Shown here: positions 1 through 7,385 of the stretch, one piece after another
Position numbering within the stretch: the first letter of the stretch is position 1
How the letters are laid out: every line of letters begins with the position of its first letter
Origin: an uncultured Lachnospiraceae bacterium
GTDB taxonomy: Bacteria > Bacillota > Clostridia > Lachnospirales > Lachnospiraceae
Direction: 5' to 3'
Assembly (NCBI GenBank): GCA_900554205.1
Contig: USGM01000104.1
Location: 1 to 11,440, forward strand
Length of the DNA stretch: 11,440 nt
Made by a program: the position numbers and the translations under genes
The notes under the pieces: model-generated
Seen by the model: only the letters and a program-made list of their open reading frames with translations
Databases searched by the model: none
Told to the model about the DNA's origin: nothing

Positions 1-480
1 ACGGCGGCGGACACCTTCAGTCCTGATGCTCCGATGACGCGCGGCATGCTCGTCACCGTTCTGTGGCGTTTGGACGGCAAGACCGCCCCGAAGGCCGCTT
101 CGACCTTCGCCGATGTCGACGCAAAGGCGTATTATGCCGACGCAGTCGCGTGGGCAGCCGAAAACGGTGTCGTCAACGGTATTGACAAGAGCCACTTTGC
201 ACCGGAGAACGAGGTCACGCGTGAACAAATCGCTGCCATCCTCTTCCGCTATGCAGAGAAGAAGGGCGTCGATACGAGCAAGCGTGCAAACCTGAACGCG
301 TTCCCGGATGCGAACAAGGTCAGTGCCTACGCTAAGGATGCGCTGAGCTGGGCAAACGCCAACGAGCTCGTCAAGGGCATGGCCGAAAACGGCAAGGATT
401 ATCTGAATCCCACCGGCAGTGCTACTCGCGCACAGGTTGCCACCATCCTCGCCCGTTACGTCCAGAATATCGTCAACTAA
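1..480 (+). CDS. S-layer homology (SLH) domain protein, C-terminal part
   Basis: The reading frame is open from the first base, so the start lies outside the window; the methionine codons at 34 and 46 are internal. The visible 159 residues are SLH repeats. There is the end of one repeat (FSPDAPMTRGMLVTVLWRL), a full second repeat beginning FADVDAKAYYADAVAWAAENG and containing FAPENEVTREQIAAILFRYA, and a third beginning at FPDANKVSAYAKDALSWAN and ending TRAQVATILARY. The D/N-x-x-x-TR-x-x motif at the end of each repeat is typical. SLH repeats bind pyruvylated secondary cell-wall polymers and anchor proteins to Gram-positive envelopes (family knowledge). The protein ends directly after the last repeat, so this is a C-terminal anchor. 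The cargo domain, and hence the biological role, cannot be seen. Confidence 0.93.
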   Translation, partial: TAADTFSPDAPMTRGMLVTVLWRLDGKTAPKAASTFADVDAKAYYADAVAWAAENGVVNGIDKSHFAPENEVTREQIAAILFRYAEKKGVDTSKRANLNAFPDANKVSAYAKDALSWANANELVKGMAENGKDYLNPTGSATRAQVATILARYVQNIVN

Positions 481-482
481 GC

Positions 483-512
483 AAAAAAATCCCCGCCCCC
501 AACGGGGCGGGG
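483..512 (-). terminator. Intrinsic terminator for leftward transcription
   Basis: A perfect 9-bp GC-only stem, CCCCGCCCC at 491-499 pairing with GGGGCGGGG at 504-512, encloses a 4-base loop. Read on the minus strand, the stem is followed by one A and then seven T (489-483), the classic arrangement. On the plus strand it is followed by TACCAAAA, with no U tract. It therefore ends transcripts coming leftward from the LysR remnant better than those of the SLH gene. Confidence 0.8.
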
Positions 513-532
513 TACCAAAACCCACACCGGCA

Positions 533-554
533 CCACAAATCAGCGCATTTGTGG
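533..554. repeat. Perfect 8-bp inverted repeat (hairpin) downstream of SLH gene
   Basis: CCACAAAT (533-540) and ATTTGTGG (547-554) are exact reverse complements around a 6-base loop. The hairpin lies between the leftward terminator at 483-512 and the rightward terminator at 593-637. No T tract follows immediately on either strand, so it is not a clear terminator by itself. Confidence 0.5.
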
Positions 555-1042
555 CGTGATCAGTGGTTTTTCACAACATTGCCTACTCCTTTGGGCGGAC
601 CCCCTTTTGCCGTTTCGGGGGTTCCGCCCGTTTTCTATTTCTGCTTGCACGGCGGCCAAAAATGCGGCGGCGGCCTTGGAAAGGTCGGCGTAGCGCTTCC
701 AGACGAGCGCATGGTGTATTTTCAAGGGCGGGGGAGCTTTTTGAGCGGTGTTCCACCTATGGAAATTCTGCCGTTCAGAAGCAGGCGGTCGGAATGGAGT
801 TCCTGCTTTGTCTTTTCAAACAGGGAAACAATTTCCTCCGCGCGTTTCCTGAGTAAAATCCCATACTCTGTCAGAGTGATCTTTCGCTTTCCGCGGATCA
901 GAAGCTGTTTGCCCAGCTCAGTCTCCAGCTCCATGAGCTGCTTGGAGAGCGAGGGCTGTGTGATGTGCAGGCTTTCTGCTGCCCTAGTGATATTTTCTTC
1001 TCTTGCTACTGTCAAAAAATAGCGTAGCACCCGAATATCCAT
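540..1042 (-). pseudogene. LysR-family regulator, internally deleted and frameshifted
   Basis: The minus-strand frame from ATG at 1042 encodes an intact LysR winged helix-turn-helix (residues about 1-60: MDIRVLRYFLTVAREENI, then TRAAESLHITQPSLSKQLME) and the linker helix. It stops at 722 after only 106 residues, just past the first strand of the effector domain (NGRISIGG). LysR proteins are normally about 290-310 residues. In another minus frame, starting near 760-725, a LysR-like C-terminus follows immediately (KIHHALVWKRYADLSKAAAA, then FLAAVQ) and is open to the stop at 540. Beginning and end are thus present while most of the effector-binding domain is missing and the two parts are out of frame. 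I chose the start at 1042 because GGGAA lies about 6 nt upstream; an in-frame ATG at 1054 has its purine run too close. The shortened 106-residue product could still be made and bind DNA. Confidence 0.75.
593..637 (+). terminator. Intrinsic terminator for rightward transcription
   Basis: GGGCGGACCCCC (593-604) pairs with GGGGGTTCCGCCC (617-629), giving 12 bp with a single bulged base and a 12-base loop. It is followed on the plus strand by GTTTTCTATTT. It lies about 110 nt beyond the SLH stop codon and is the best candidate terminator for that gene. It overlaps the open tail of the LysR remnant on the opposite strand. Confidence 0.65.
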
Positions 1043-1088
1043 CTTAATTCCCATGCCTTTCCGTAATCTGTAAACTTTATTTCCAACT

Positions 1089-1117
1089 ACTATAACATGC
1101 CTTATCATTCCTTTCAA
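1089..1117 (-). promoter_or_regulatory. Predicted promoter of the LysR remnant
   Basis: On the minus strand, TTGAAA (1117-1112) and TATAGT (1094-1089) are separated by exactly 17 nt. This places transcription start near 1082, about 40 nt before the chosen ATG at 1042. The AACTATAGTT palindrome overlaps the upstream edge of the -35 element, a common position for autoregulation in LysR systems. Confidence 0.5.
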
Positions 1118-1125
1118 CTATAGTT
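1116..1125. promoter_or_regulatory. Palindrome, candidate LysR operator between divergent promoters
   Basis: AACTATAGTT is a perfect 10-bp palindrome. It overlaps the -35 box of the lysR promoter and is centred about 60 nt upstream of the predicted start of the MATE transcript. LysR regulators typically place their recognition site near -65 of the activated gene and over their own promoter (family knowledge). That it is the actual binding site is inference. Confidence 0.4.
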
Positions 1126-1144
1126 ACGCATTCTTTATAAGTAT

Positions 1145-1173
1145 TTGCTATCACGACGGTACAGGTCTATAAT
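1145..1173 (+). promoter_or_regulatory. Predicted promoter of the MATE transporter gene
   Basis: TTGCTA (1145-1150) and a perfect TATAAT (1168-1173) are spaced by 17 nt. Transcription would begin near 1180, leaving a leader of about 35 nt. This argues against the upstream GTG at 1176 as translation start and for the ATG at 1215. Confidence 0.65.
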
Positions 1174-1214
1174 GTGTGCGCAGAAATGGAGAAAGAACGG
1201 AGTGGTTTAACAAT

Positions 1215-2594
1215 ATGGAAACAATAGCTAAGAGAAAACAGCTTGATATGCTGCACGGTTCCATCTGGAACAAGCTGCCGCAGTTTGCATTGCCGGTTGC
1301 GGCGACGGCAATACTGGAACAGCTTTTTAATGCCTCGGATATTGCCGTAGTCGGCAATTTCACCGGTGCAGAGCGCACGGCAGCCGTGGCGGCAGTGGGA
1401 GCGAACAGTCCCATCATCGGTCTGATCGTAAATCTGTTTATAGGAATTGCACTGGGAACGAATGTGGTGATCGCCCATGCCATCGGACAGGGGGAGAAGG
1501 ACGATGTGCAGAAGGCGGTGCATACCTCTGTCGTCATCTCCGTTCTCGGCGGCGCACTGGTAGCGACACTCGGTGAACTGGCGGCAGCGCCGTTGCTGGG
1601 GCTTTTGAATGTGCCGGACGAGGTGTTCCCGCTGGCGCTGCTGTATCTGCGGATCTATCTGCTGGGAATGCCGGTTATCCTTCTCTACAACTTTGAAGCC
1701 GCTATTTTCCGCAGCGTCGGGGAGACCAAGATTCCACTGCTTGCGCTTGCGACCTCCGGCATTCTGAACGTACTTTTGAATTTATTCTTTGTCGCTGTTC
1801 TGCACATGACCGTGAACGGCGTTGCCATTGCAACCGTAATCTCCAATGCAGTCAGCTCAATTCTGCTCTATTGCAGGCTCCGCAGCTCGAAACAGGTCAT
1901 TCACCTTGAGCCGAAGTTGTTGCGGGTCGACAGGATGATTTTAATACGGATTCTGCGCATCGGTCTGCCGGCGGGTGTGCAGAGCGCCGTGTTTGCGGTA
2001 TCGAATATCGTGATCCAGTCCGCCATCAACAGCCTCGGCACGGTAGTCATGGCGGCATCCAGCGCGGCGTTCAATATTGAAGTTTTTACATATGACATCC
2101 TCAATTCATTTTCGCAGGCTTGTACTACCTTTGTGGGACAGAATTTCGGAGCCGGTGAGCTTCGCCGCTGTAAGAAAACATTGGCACTCTGCCTGATTGA
2201 GGGCATTGCTGCGCTGGCGGTGGCGATCACAGCAATCCTGTTCTTCGGAAAATCACTGCTGGCAATCTTTAACAACGACCCTGAAGTCATTGCCACCGGC
2301 TACATCCGGCTCATGATGGTAATGACATCCCATTCATTCAGCCTGTTCTATGAGGTAATGTCCGGTTATCTGCGGGGCTTCGGCATCTCGCTGGCTCCGG
2401 CGCTTCTGACGATGCTCGGGGTTTGCGGTGTCCGCATCGCGTGGATTCAGCTTGTTTTCCCGTTAAACAGGAGTTTTCAGACGATCATGACCGCATATCC
2501 GATCAGCCTGTGTACGACAGCGCTGCTCATATTAATCGCTTTGCTCTGCTACCATCCGTCAAAAAGGTTTGCGGCGAAAAAGGCAACCGAATAA
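1215..2594 (+). CDS. MATE-family multidrug/sodium efflux transporter
   Basis: A 459-residue polytopic membrane protein, the usual MATE length (about 450-460), with roughly 12 hydrophobic helices in two similar halves. Recognisable family features are the N-terminal stretch LPQFALPVAATAILEQLFNA then SDIAVVGNF, the matching second-half start LRIGLPAGVQSAVFAVSNIV, and TFVGQNFGAG after the first helices of that half. MATE proteins export cationic drugs or metabolites using H+ or Na+ gradients; the substrate cannot be told from sequence. The start at ATG 1215 is preceded by GGAGTGG (1199-1205) and lies downstream of a good promoter; the frame is open from a GTG at 1176 that would lie before the transcript start. 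It is divergent from the LysR remnant, a frequent arrangement for a regulator and its target. No terminator is visible after its stop. Confidence 0.9.
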   Translation: METIAKRKQLDMLHGSIWNKLPQFALPVAATAILEQLFNASDIAVVGNFTGAERTAAVAAVGANSPIIGLIVNLFIGIALGTNVVIAHAIGQGEKDDVQKAVHTSVVISVLGGALVATLGELAAAPLLGLLNVPDEVFPLALLYLRIYLLGMPVILLYNFEAAIFRSVGETKIPLLALATSGILNVLLNLFFVAVLHMTVNGVAIATVISNAVSSILLYCRLRSSKQVIHLEPKLLRVDRMILIRILRIGLPAGVQSAVFAVSNIVIQSAINSLGTVVMAASSAAFNIEVFTYDILNSFSQACTTFVGQNFGAGELRRCKKTLALCLIEGIAALAVAITAILFFGKSLLAIFNNDPEVIATGYIRLMMVMTSHSFSLFYEVMSGYLRGFGISLAPALLTMLGVCGVRIAWIQLVFPLNRSFQTIMTAYPISLCTTALLILIALLCYHPSKRFAAKKATE

Positions 2595-2651
2595 CCGAAC
2601 AACGTATGCATACCGGAGAGCAAAAAATAGGTAGTAACCGCGCCGCCGAAA

Positions 2652-2660
2652 TGCTATAAT
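2652..2660 (+). promoter_or_regulatory. Extended -10 promoter of the GH2 gene
   Basis: TGCTATAAT is an extended -10 (TG-N-TATAAT). No good -35 box is found 16-18 nt upstream (TAGTAA at 2632-2637 is weak), which fits extended -10 promoters or ones needing an activator. Transcription would begin near 2667, inside the GTAACTATAG motif (2665-2674). The start codon at 2693 is preceded by AGGGGGAA (2678-2685). Confidence 0.5.
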
Positions 2661-2692
2661 TTTTGTAACTATAGAATAGGGGGAACGGCTGA

Positions 2693-5600
2693 ATGAATAT
2701 AAACAGGCTTCCGTTTTATAACAACTGGTTTTTTTTAAGAACCGATCTGACCGTTACCATGGGAGAGATCGAGAATCAGAAGACGCGGTTTGAGGCGGTG
2801 GAGCTTCCGCATGACTGGCTGATTTATGATGCGAAAAATCTCTATCAGGATGGCTGCGGCTGGTATCGCAAGGAGTTCGAGTTAGTCACCGGAGAGGTGG
2901 AGAACTTTGCGGGAGAGCTTGGCAGGGGCGGCGGAGAGCAGGAGAATGTCTCCGTTGCCGGAACGGAGAAGGTTTTTGCCCGCATCGACAGAGGCGAGCG
3001 CGTCATTCTCCGGTTTGACGGTGTCTACATGAATTCTACGGTGTATGTCAATGGGACTAAGATCGGGGACTGGAAATATGGGTATTCCACCTTTGACATG
3101 GATGTGACGGCGGCGCTGACACAGGGTAAAAATGTTGTGATGGTACAGGTGCGCTTTCAGTCACCGAACAGCAGATGGTATTCCGGGGCGGGCATTTACC
3201 GCAAGGTATGGCTCAAGGTCTGCCCGGCGGTATATCTGCCGTTAGACGGTACTTATGTGACGACGAAGGCGGTCGGAGAGGGCTTTGAGCTGGAGGCGGA
3301 GACAGAGGTTGCCGGAAGGCTGGACATCGGCGCGGGCTGTTGTTACCGTCTGTATTTTGAGGACGAACTGGCGGAAGATTTAGGATGGTTTCCTGTGGAG
3401 AAGCTGGGGGAGACGGAGAACGGACAGGCATTCGGCAAGGCGGTCATGAAGGCGACGATACGGACGCCGAAGCTCTGGGATGTAAAGAACCCTCAGTGTT
3501 ACCGCCTTTCGGTTGCTCTCTGCCGCGAGGGCAGGGAGGCTGTCATGGACAGTGATGACATCACGATCGGTTTCCGGACGATAGAACTGACGACCGACAG
3601 AGGACTTTTCTTAAACGGCAGACGCGTCAAGATTCACGGTGTCTGCGAGCACCATGATCTCGGCTGCCTCGGAGCGGCATTCCATGCACCGGCGATGGAG
3701 AGGAAGATCAGGATGCTGAAGGCGATGGGAGTCAATGCCATCCGCACGAGCCATAATATGCCTGACCCTGCGCTGATGGAGCTTGCTGACCGCATGGGTA
3801 TGCTGATTTTGAGCGAGGCGTTTGATATGTGGGAGCGCTCCAAGACGGAGTATGATTACGGAAGATTCTTCAAAGATTGGTGCGAGGCGGATGTGCGCAG
3901 CTGGGTGCGCCGGGACAGAAACCACCCGAGTCTGCTGCTGTGGTCGATCGGCAACGAGATCTATGATACCCATGCGGACGAACACGGCCAGGACATCACG
4001 CGGAGGCTGATGAAGGCGGTGCGGGAGCATGATCCGAAGGAGAATGCGCTCATCACGATCGGCTCCAATTACATGCCGTGGGAAAATGCCAGAAAATGTG
4101 CGGATATTGTGAAGGTTGCGGGGTATAATTATGCCGAGAAGTATTATGACGAGCATCACAGGGAGCACCCCGACTGGATGATGTACGGCAGTGAGACAGC
4201 ATCGGTTGTACAGAGCCGAGGCATCTATCACTTCCCGCTCCGGGAGGCTGTGCTCTCGGATGAGGACGAGCAGTGCTCCGCACTGGGAAATTCCACAACG
4301 AGCTGGGGAGCGAGAAGCTGGGAGAAGTGTATCACGGATGACAGGGATCCGGTTTATATATGGGGACAGTTCCTCTGGACGGGCTTTGACTACATCGGCG
4401 AGCCGACACCCTACCACACGAAGAACTCCTATTTCGGGCAGATTGATACCGCAGGCTTCCCGAAGGATCCTTACTATGTTTTTCAGGCAGAATGGACGGA
4501 TGGAAGGGAAGCGCCGATGGTGCATCTTTTCCCTTACTGGGATTTCAACCCGGGGCAGATCATCGATGTGCGCGCCTGCACAAATGCGCCTGCTGTGGAG
4601 CTGTTTGTAAACGGAGTATCCCAAGGAAAAAGGGAGATCGACCATGTACATGGACTGGAGCTTGTTCCGACATGGCAGGTGCCCTATGAGCCCGGAACTA
4701 TCACGGCAGTTGCCTATGATGAAAACGGGAAGGAGGTTGGAAGGGACAGTCATACCTCCTTCGGGGACAGTAAGAGAATCATGCTCTCAGCGGACAGGAC
4801 AAGTCTTCTCGCCGACTGCGAGGATCTGTGCTTCGTCACGGTATCGACGCTCGATGAAAACGGGAATCCCGTGGAAAATGCGGCGGATTATGTGAAGGCA
4901 GAGATCACCGGCCCGGGAAGGATTCTGGGAATGGACAACGGTGACAGCACGGATTATGACGATTACAAGACGACGGTCAGGAAGCTCTTCTCCGGCAAGC
5001 TGCTGGTGGTGGTTGGCAGCACGGGTGAGACAGGGGAGATCTGCCTGACGGTGAGCGGCAGAGGGCTTGAGACGGCGAAGCTGCAGCTGACAGCGGTGGA
5101 GGCTCCAAAGACAGTGGTGAGAAAGCCTTACCTTGAGGATTGTGCGGCGAAGGCAGCTGATTTCCCGGAAAGAGTTCCTGTGAGAAAGCTGGAGCTTCAT
5201 GCGGAGGGCAGCAGGACATTGTCGCCCGACGGGCAGGAGCTTACGGTGAGTGCCGCGCTCTATCCCGCGAATACTACGGACAGAGAGCTTGTCTGGAAGG
5301 CAGTGAATGCGTCCGGCATTGATGTGAATTTTGTGCAGATCGGGAGCTATCGGGACGAGCGGGGCGGAGAACATGCAAGATTTAAGGCGGTTGGCGACGG
5401 CGAGTTCTATGTGCGCTGCATGGTGAAGAGCGGCAACAGGGTCGTACTGATCTCACATCTGGAATGTCGTGCGGAGGGGCTGGGATATGCTTATCTTGAC
5501 CCGTATGACTTTATTTCGGCGGGGCTGTATTCCGACACGATCGGAGAGATCACCAGCGGAAACGAGAAGGGAATCGCAACATCCAGAGACGGCGTGAGCG

Positions 5601-6259
5601 GCGTTGTCTATTCCGGTGTCGATTTCGGTGAGTACGGTTCAGACGAGATTACGCTGCCGGTATTCTCCTTCTCAGGAGACGAATATCCGATCGAAATCTG
5701 GCTCGGCAAGCCGGGCGAGGAGGGCAGCAGACTGTTAGACAAGGTAGTTTACCAGAAGCCCTCTATCTGGAATGTTTATCAGGAGGAAACCTATAAGCTG
5801 CCGGAGCGCATCAAAGGCGTCGCTACGATCAGCTTCCTGCTGACAAACAAGGTGCACCTCAAGGGCTTCTATTTTAAAAAGCTCGAAAAAGCGTATGGAA
5901 AGCTTCTTGCCGGGGAGGCAAGTGCGATCTACGGTGACTCCTTTACGAGAGATGGGATGGCAGTGCGCGGCATCGGCAACAATGTGACGATCGTGTATGA
6001 GAATATGGACTTCGGGGAGGCAGGCGCACAGAGCGTTACCCTCTGGGGCAGCACGCCGCTGGCGGCAAATACCATCCACATTCACTTCACGGATGAGACA
6101 GGGGAGACCGTGAACCGCATTATGGAATTTAAGGGCGGAGAGAAGGAGCAGACCTTCTCGATCGAAAAGCTCTGCGGCAAGGGTAAAATCGAGCTGATTT
6201 TCCTGCCGGGCAGCAATTTTGACCTAGAGGCAATACAGTTCGCACGCGGGCAAAGGTAG
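2693..6259 (+). CDS. Large cytoplasmic GH2 glycosidase, beta-galactosidase type
   Basis: A 1188-residue glycoside hydrolase family 2 enzyme. Order of domains: jelly-roll sugar-binding domain (about 1-185, with LPHDWLIYDA and WYSGAGIYRKVWL), Ig-like domain (about 190-300), and TIM barrel (about 301-600) containing GVNAIRTSHNMPDPALMELA. The acid/base is E422 in HPSLLLWSIGNE and the nucleophile is predicted as E501 in MYGSETAS, followed by WGQFLWTGFDYIGEPTPY. Then come a DUF4982-like domain (about 605-680), a GH2 C-terminal Ig-like domain (about 690-790), another Ig-like region (about 830-910), and two similar C-terminal modules (about 930-1060 and 1065-1187) resembling carbohydrate-binding modules. 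There is no signal peptide, so it should act inside the cell on imported oligosaccharide. Beta-galactosidase is the best guess; beta-glucuronidase or another GH2 specificity is not excluded. Unusual are an extra charged, glycine-rich stretch at about residues 66-102 in the first domain and the long C-terminal extension. No sugar transporter is adjacent. Confidence 0.9.
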   Translation: MNINRLPFYNNWFFLRTDLTVTMGEIENQKTRFEAVELPHDWLIYDAKNLYQDGCGWYRKEFELVTGEVENFAGELGRGGGEQENVSVAGTEKVFARIDRGERVILRFDGVYMNSTVYVNGTKIGDWKYGYSTFDMDVTAALTQGKNVVMVQVRFQSPNSRWYSGAGIYRKVWLKVCPAVYLPLDGTYVTTKAVGEGFELEAETEVAGRLDIGAGCCYRLYFEDELAEDLGWFPVEKLGETENGQAFGKAVMKATIRTPKLWDVKNPQCYRLSVALCREGREAVMDSDDITIGFRTIELTTDRGLFLNGRRVKIHGVCEHHDLGCLGAAFHAPAMERKIRMLKAMGVNAIRTSHNMPDPALMELADRMGMLILSEAFDMWERSKTEYDYGRFFKDWCEADVRSWVRRDRNHPSLLLWSIGNEIYDTHADEHGQDITRRLMKAVREHDPKENALITIGSNYMPWENARKCADIVKVAGYNYAEKYYDEHHREHPDWMMYGSETASVVQSRGIYHFPLREAVLSDEDEQCSALGNSTTSWGARSWEKCITDDRDPVYIWGQFLWTGFDYIGEPTPYHTKNSYFGQIDTAGFPKDPYYVFQAEWTDGREAPMVHLFPYWDFNPGQIIDVRACTNAPAVELFVNGVSQGKREIDHVHGLELVPTWQVPYEPGTITAVAYDENGKEVGRDSHTSFGDSKRIMLSADRTSLLADCEDLCFVTVSTLDENGNPVENAADYVKAEITGPGRILGMDNGDSTDYDDYKTTVRKLFSGKLLVVVGSTGETGEICLTVSGRGLETAKLQLTAVEAPKTVVRKPYLEDCAAKAADFPERVPVRKLELHAEGSRTLSPDGQELTVSAALYPANTTDRELVWKAVNASGIDVNFVQIGSYRDERGGEHARFKAVGDGEFYVRCMVKSGNRVVLISHLECRAEGLGYAYLDPYDFISAGLYSDTIGEITSGNEKGIATSRDGVSGVVYSGVDFGEYGSDEITLPVFSFSGDEYPIEIWLGKPGEEGSRLLDKVVYQKPSIWNVYQEETYKLPERIKGVATISFLLTNKVHLKGFYFKKLEKAYGKLLAGEASAIYGDSFTRDGMAVRGIGNNVTIVYENMDFGEAGAQSVTLWGSTPLAANTIHIHFTDETGETVNRIMEFKGGEKEQTFSIEKLCGKGKIELIFLPGSNFDLEAIQFARGQR

Positions 6260-6289
6260 TTGCGAAGCGGCTGCAATATGTGATATGAT
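6260..6289 (+). promoter_or_regulatory. Predicted promoter of the mraY-like/greA gene run
   Basis: TTGCGA (6260-6265) and TATGAT (6284-6289) are separated by 18 nt, and the -10 is extended (TGA before TATGAT). Transcription start would fall near 6296, inside the left arm of the terminator hairpin at 6290-6335. RNAs from this promoter would therefore lack the outer half of that stem. Confidence 0.45.
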
Positions 6290-6335
6290 AAGCCTTAGCG
6301 GCGGGGACAGGTTTTTTCCGCTGCCAAGGCTTTTT
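6290..6335 (+). terminator. Intrinsic terminator after the GH2 gene
   Basis: AAGCCTTAGCGGCGG (6290-6304) pairs with CCGCTGCCAAGGCTT (6318-6332), 15 positions with one mismatch and one G-U pair. The loop is 13 bases and the 3' arm runs into five T (6331-6335). It lies 31 nt after the GH2 stop and separates that gene from the next run of genes. The ATG at 6285 that opens the following frame lies just before this hairpin and is not a credible start. Confidence 0.8.
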
Positions 6336-6353
6336 GGATGGGAGAAAATGACC

Positions 6354-7319
6354 ATGTTTCATTTCTGGATTTCTGATACTTATGATTCTCTGCTGGCGCT
6401 TGCCGGTATTATTTTTGCTTTCGCAGCAACCGTATTTGCGACGCATAAGCTGCAGGGTGTTCTGCCGAAGGATGCGGGGCGTGAGTTCGCCCATGACGGA
6501 AAGCTCTCCGCAGGAAAGCCGAGGGGCGCCGGTATCATCTTTGTGCTGTGCTTTGTGGCGGCATCATTGCTCTTTGCCCCGCTGGACGCGGAGATCGTTA
6601 TTTACCTGATCCTGACGGTGATCTGCATGATGACGGGCTTTCTGGACGATGCCTCAAAGATGCCGTGGGGAGAGTACAAGAAGGGCTTTCTGGATCTCTG
6701 CGTGGCGGCGCTGGTCGCAATGACCTTTCTGAAATATAATTCCAACACGATAGAGCTGGCGCTGTTTCATGTCAGCATAACGATTCCGCCGGTGCTGTTT
6801 GCAATATTGATCGTGATCCTCGTATGGACCTCTGTGAATGTCACAAACTGTGCGGACGGTGTGGACGGCCTGTCCGGTACGCTCACGATCACATCGATCA
6901 TGACAATCTATCTGATAGACAGAATCCTTGAGAGGGGAGAGGACTTTTCCTTCCTGATTCTGCTGTTTGCCGTGTGTATTTTAGGCTATCTCTGGTACAA
7001 CGCGACACCGAGCAAGCTCATGATGGGAGACGCAGGTTCCCGATCGATGGGATTGTTCATCAGTATCGCCATCCTGAAAACGGGCTGCCCGCTGCTCTAT
7101 GTGCCGGTGGCACTTGTGCTGATTCTGGACGGAGGCTTAGGGCTGCTCAAGGTTGCACTGCTGCGCTTTTTGAAGATCAGGATATTGAAGAATACGCGCA
7201 CACCGCTGCACGATCATGTCAGAAAGGTGTGGGGCTGGTCGAACACGCAGACCGTGTTCCGCTTTGCGATTATCCAGATTATTCTGGCGGTGGCGGTGGT
7301 CTATGGGCTTCAGGTGTGA
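6354..7319 (+). CDS. MraY/WecA-type polyprenyl-phosphate sugar-1-phosphate transferase
   Basis: A 321-residue polytopic membrane enzyme of the Glycos_transf_4 family. Such enzymes move a sugar-1-phosphate from a UDP-sugar onto undecaprenyl phosphate at the inner membrane face. Visible motifs are LPKDAGREF and GKPRGAGIIF near the N-terminus, the aspartate pair in FLDDASK (D98-D99), NCADGVDGLSG (165-175), and GDAGSR around D226. A C-terminal TPLHDHVRK (H286-D287-H288) is followed by GWSNTQTVFRF. The GKPRGAG and C-terminal GW..TQTVFRF patterns favour MraY over WecA, but the MraY HHH motif is HDH here and the gene is not in a cell-division/murein cluster. It may be a paralogue acting on another envelope glycan. 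The ATG at 6354 is chosen because GGAG (6341-6344) is 9 nt upstream; ATG 6348 is in frame but only 3 nt away. It is the first gene of the run that continues with greA. Confidence 0.82.
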   Translation: MFHFWISDTYDSLLALAGIIFAFAATVFATHKLQGVLPKDAGREFAHDGKLSAGKPRGAGIIFVLCFVAASLLFAPLDAEIVIYLILTVICMMTGFLDDASKMPWGEYKKGFLDLCVAALVAMTFLKYNSNTIELALFHVSITIPPVLFAILIVILVWTSVNVTNCADGVDGLSGTLTITSIMTIYLIDRILERGEDFSFLILLFAVCILGYLWYNATPSKLMMGDAGSRSMGLFISIAILKTGCPLLYVPVALVLILDGGLGLLKVALLRFLKIRILKNTRTPLHDHVRKVWGWSNTQTVFRFAIIQIILAVAVVYGLQV

Positions 7320-7385
7320 GGAGAGATGGCGGCAGTCAGGTAATTGGGCGCTGCAACTGTTTTGGAAGAAAGAAGGAATTTTGAT

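Noticed and set aside
1176..1214. GTG at 1176 as start of the MATE gene
   Set aside because: It falls before or at the predicted transcript start and has no ribosome site, and the added residues do not look like a MATE N-terminus.
2604..2613. GTATGCATAC palindrome after the MATE gene as terminator
   Set aside because: The stem is only 5 bp with no loop room and no following T tract.
3611..4753. Long open frame (380 codons) on the minus strand inside the GH2 gene
   Set aside because: It lies wholly opposite a GH2 gene with conserved catalytic motifs, has no recognisable family, and is the expected shadow of GC-biased codons.
6285..6353. Upstream ATG at 6285 as start of the MraY-like gene
   Set aside because: It would place the start codon in the promoter and read the terminator hairpin as protein, with no ribosome site. 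ATG 6354 has GGAG at good spacing.
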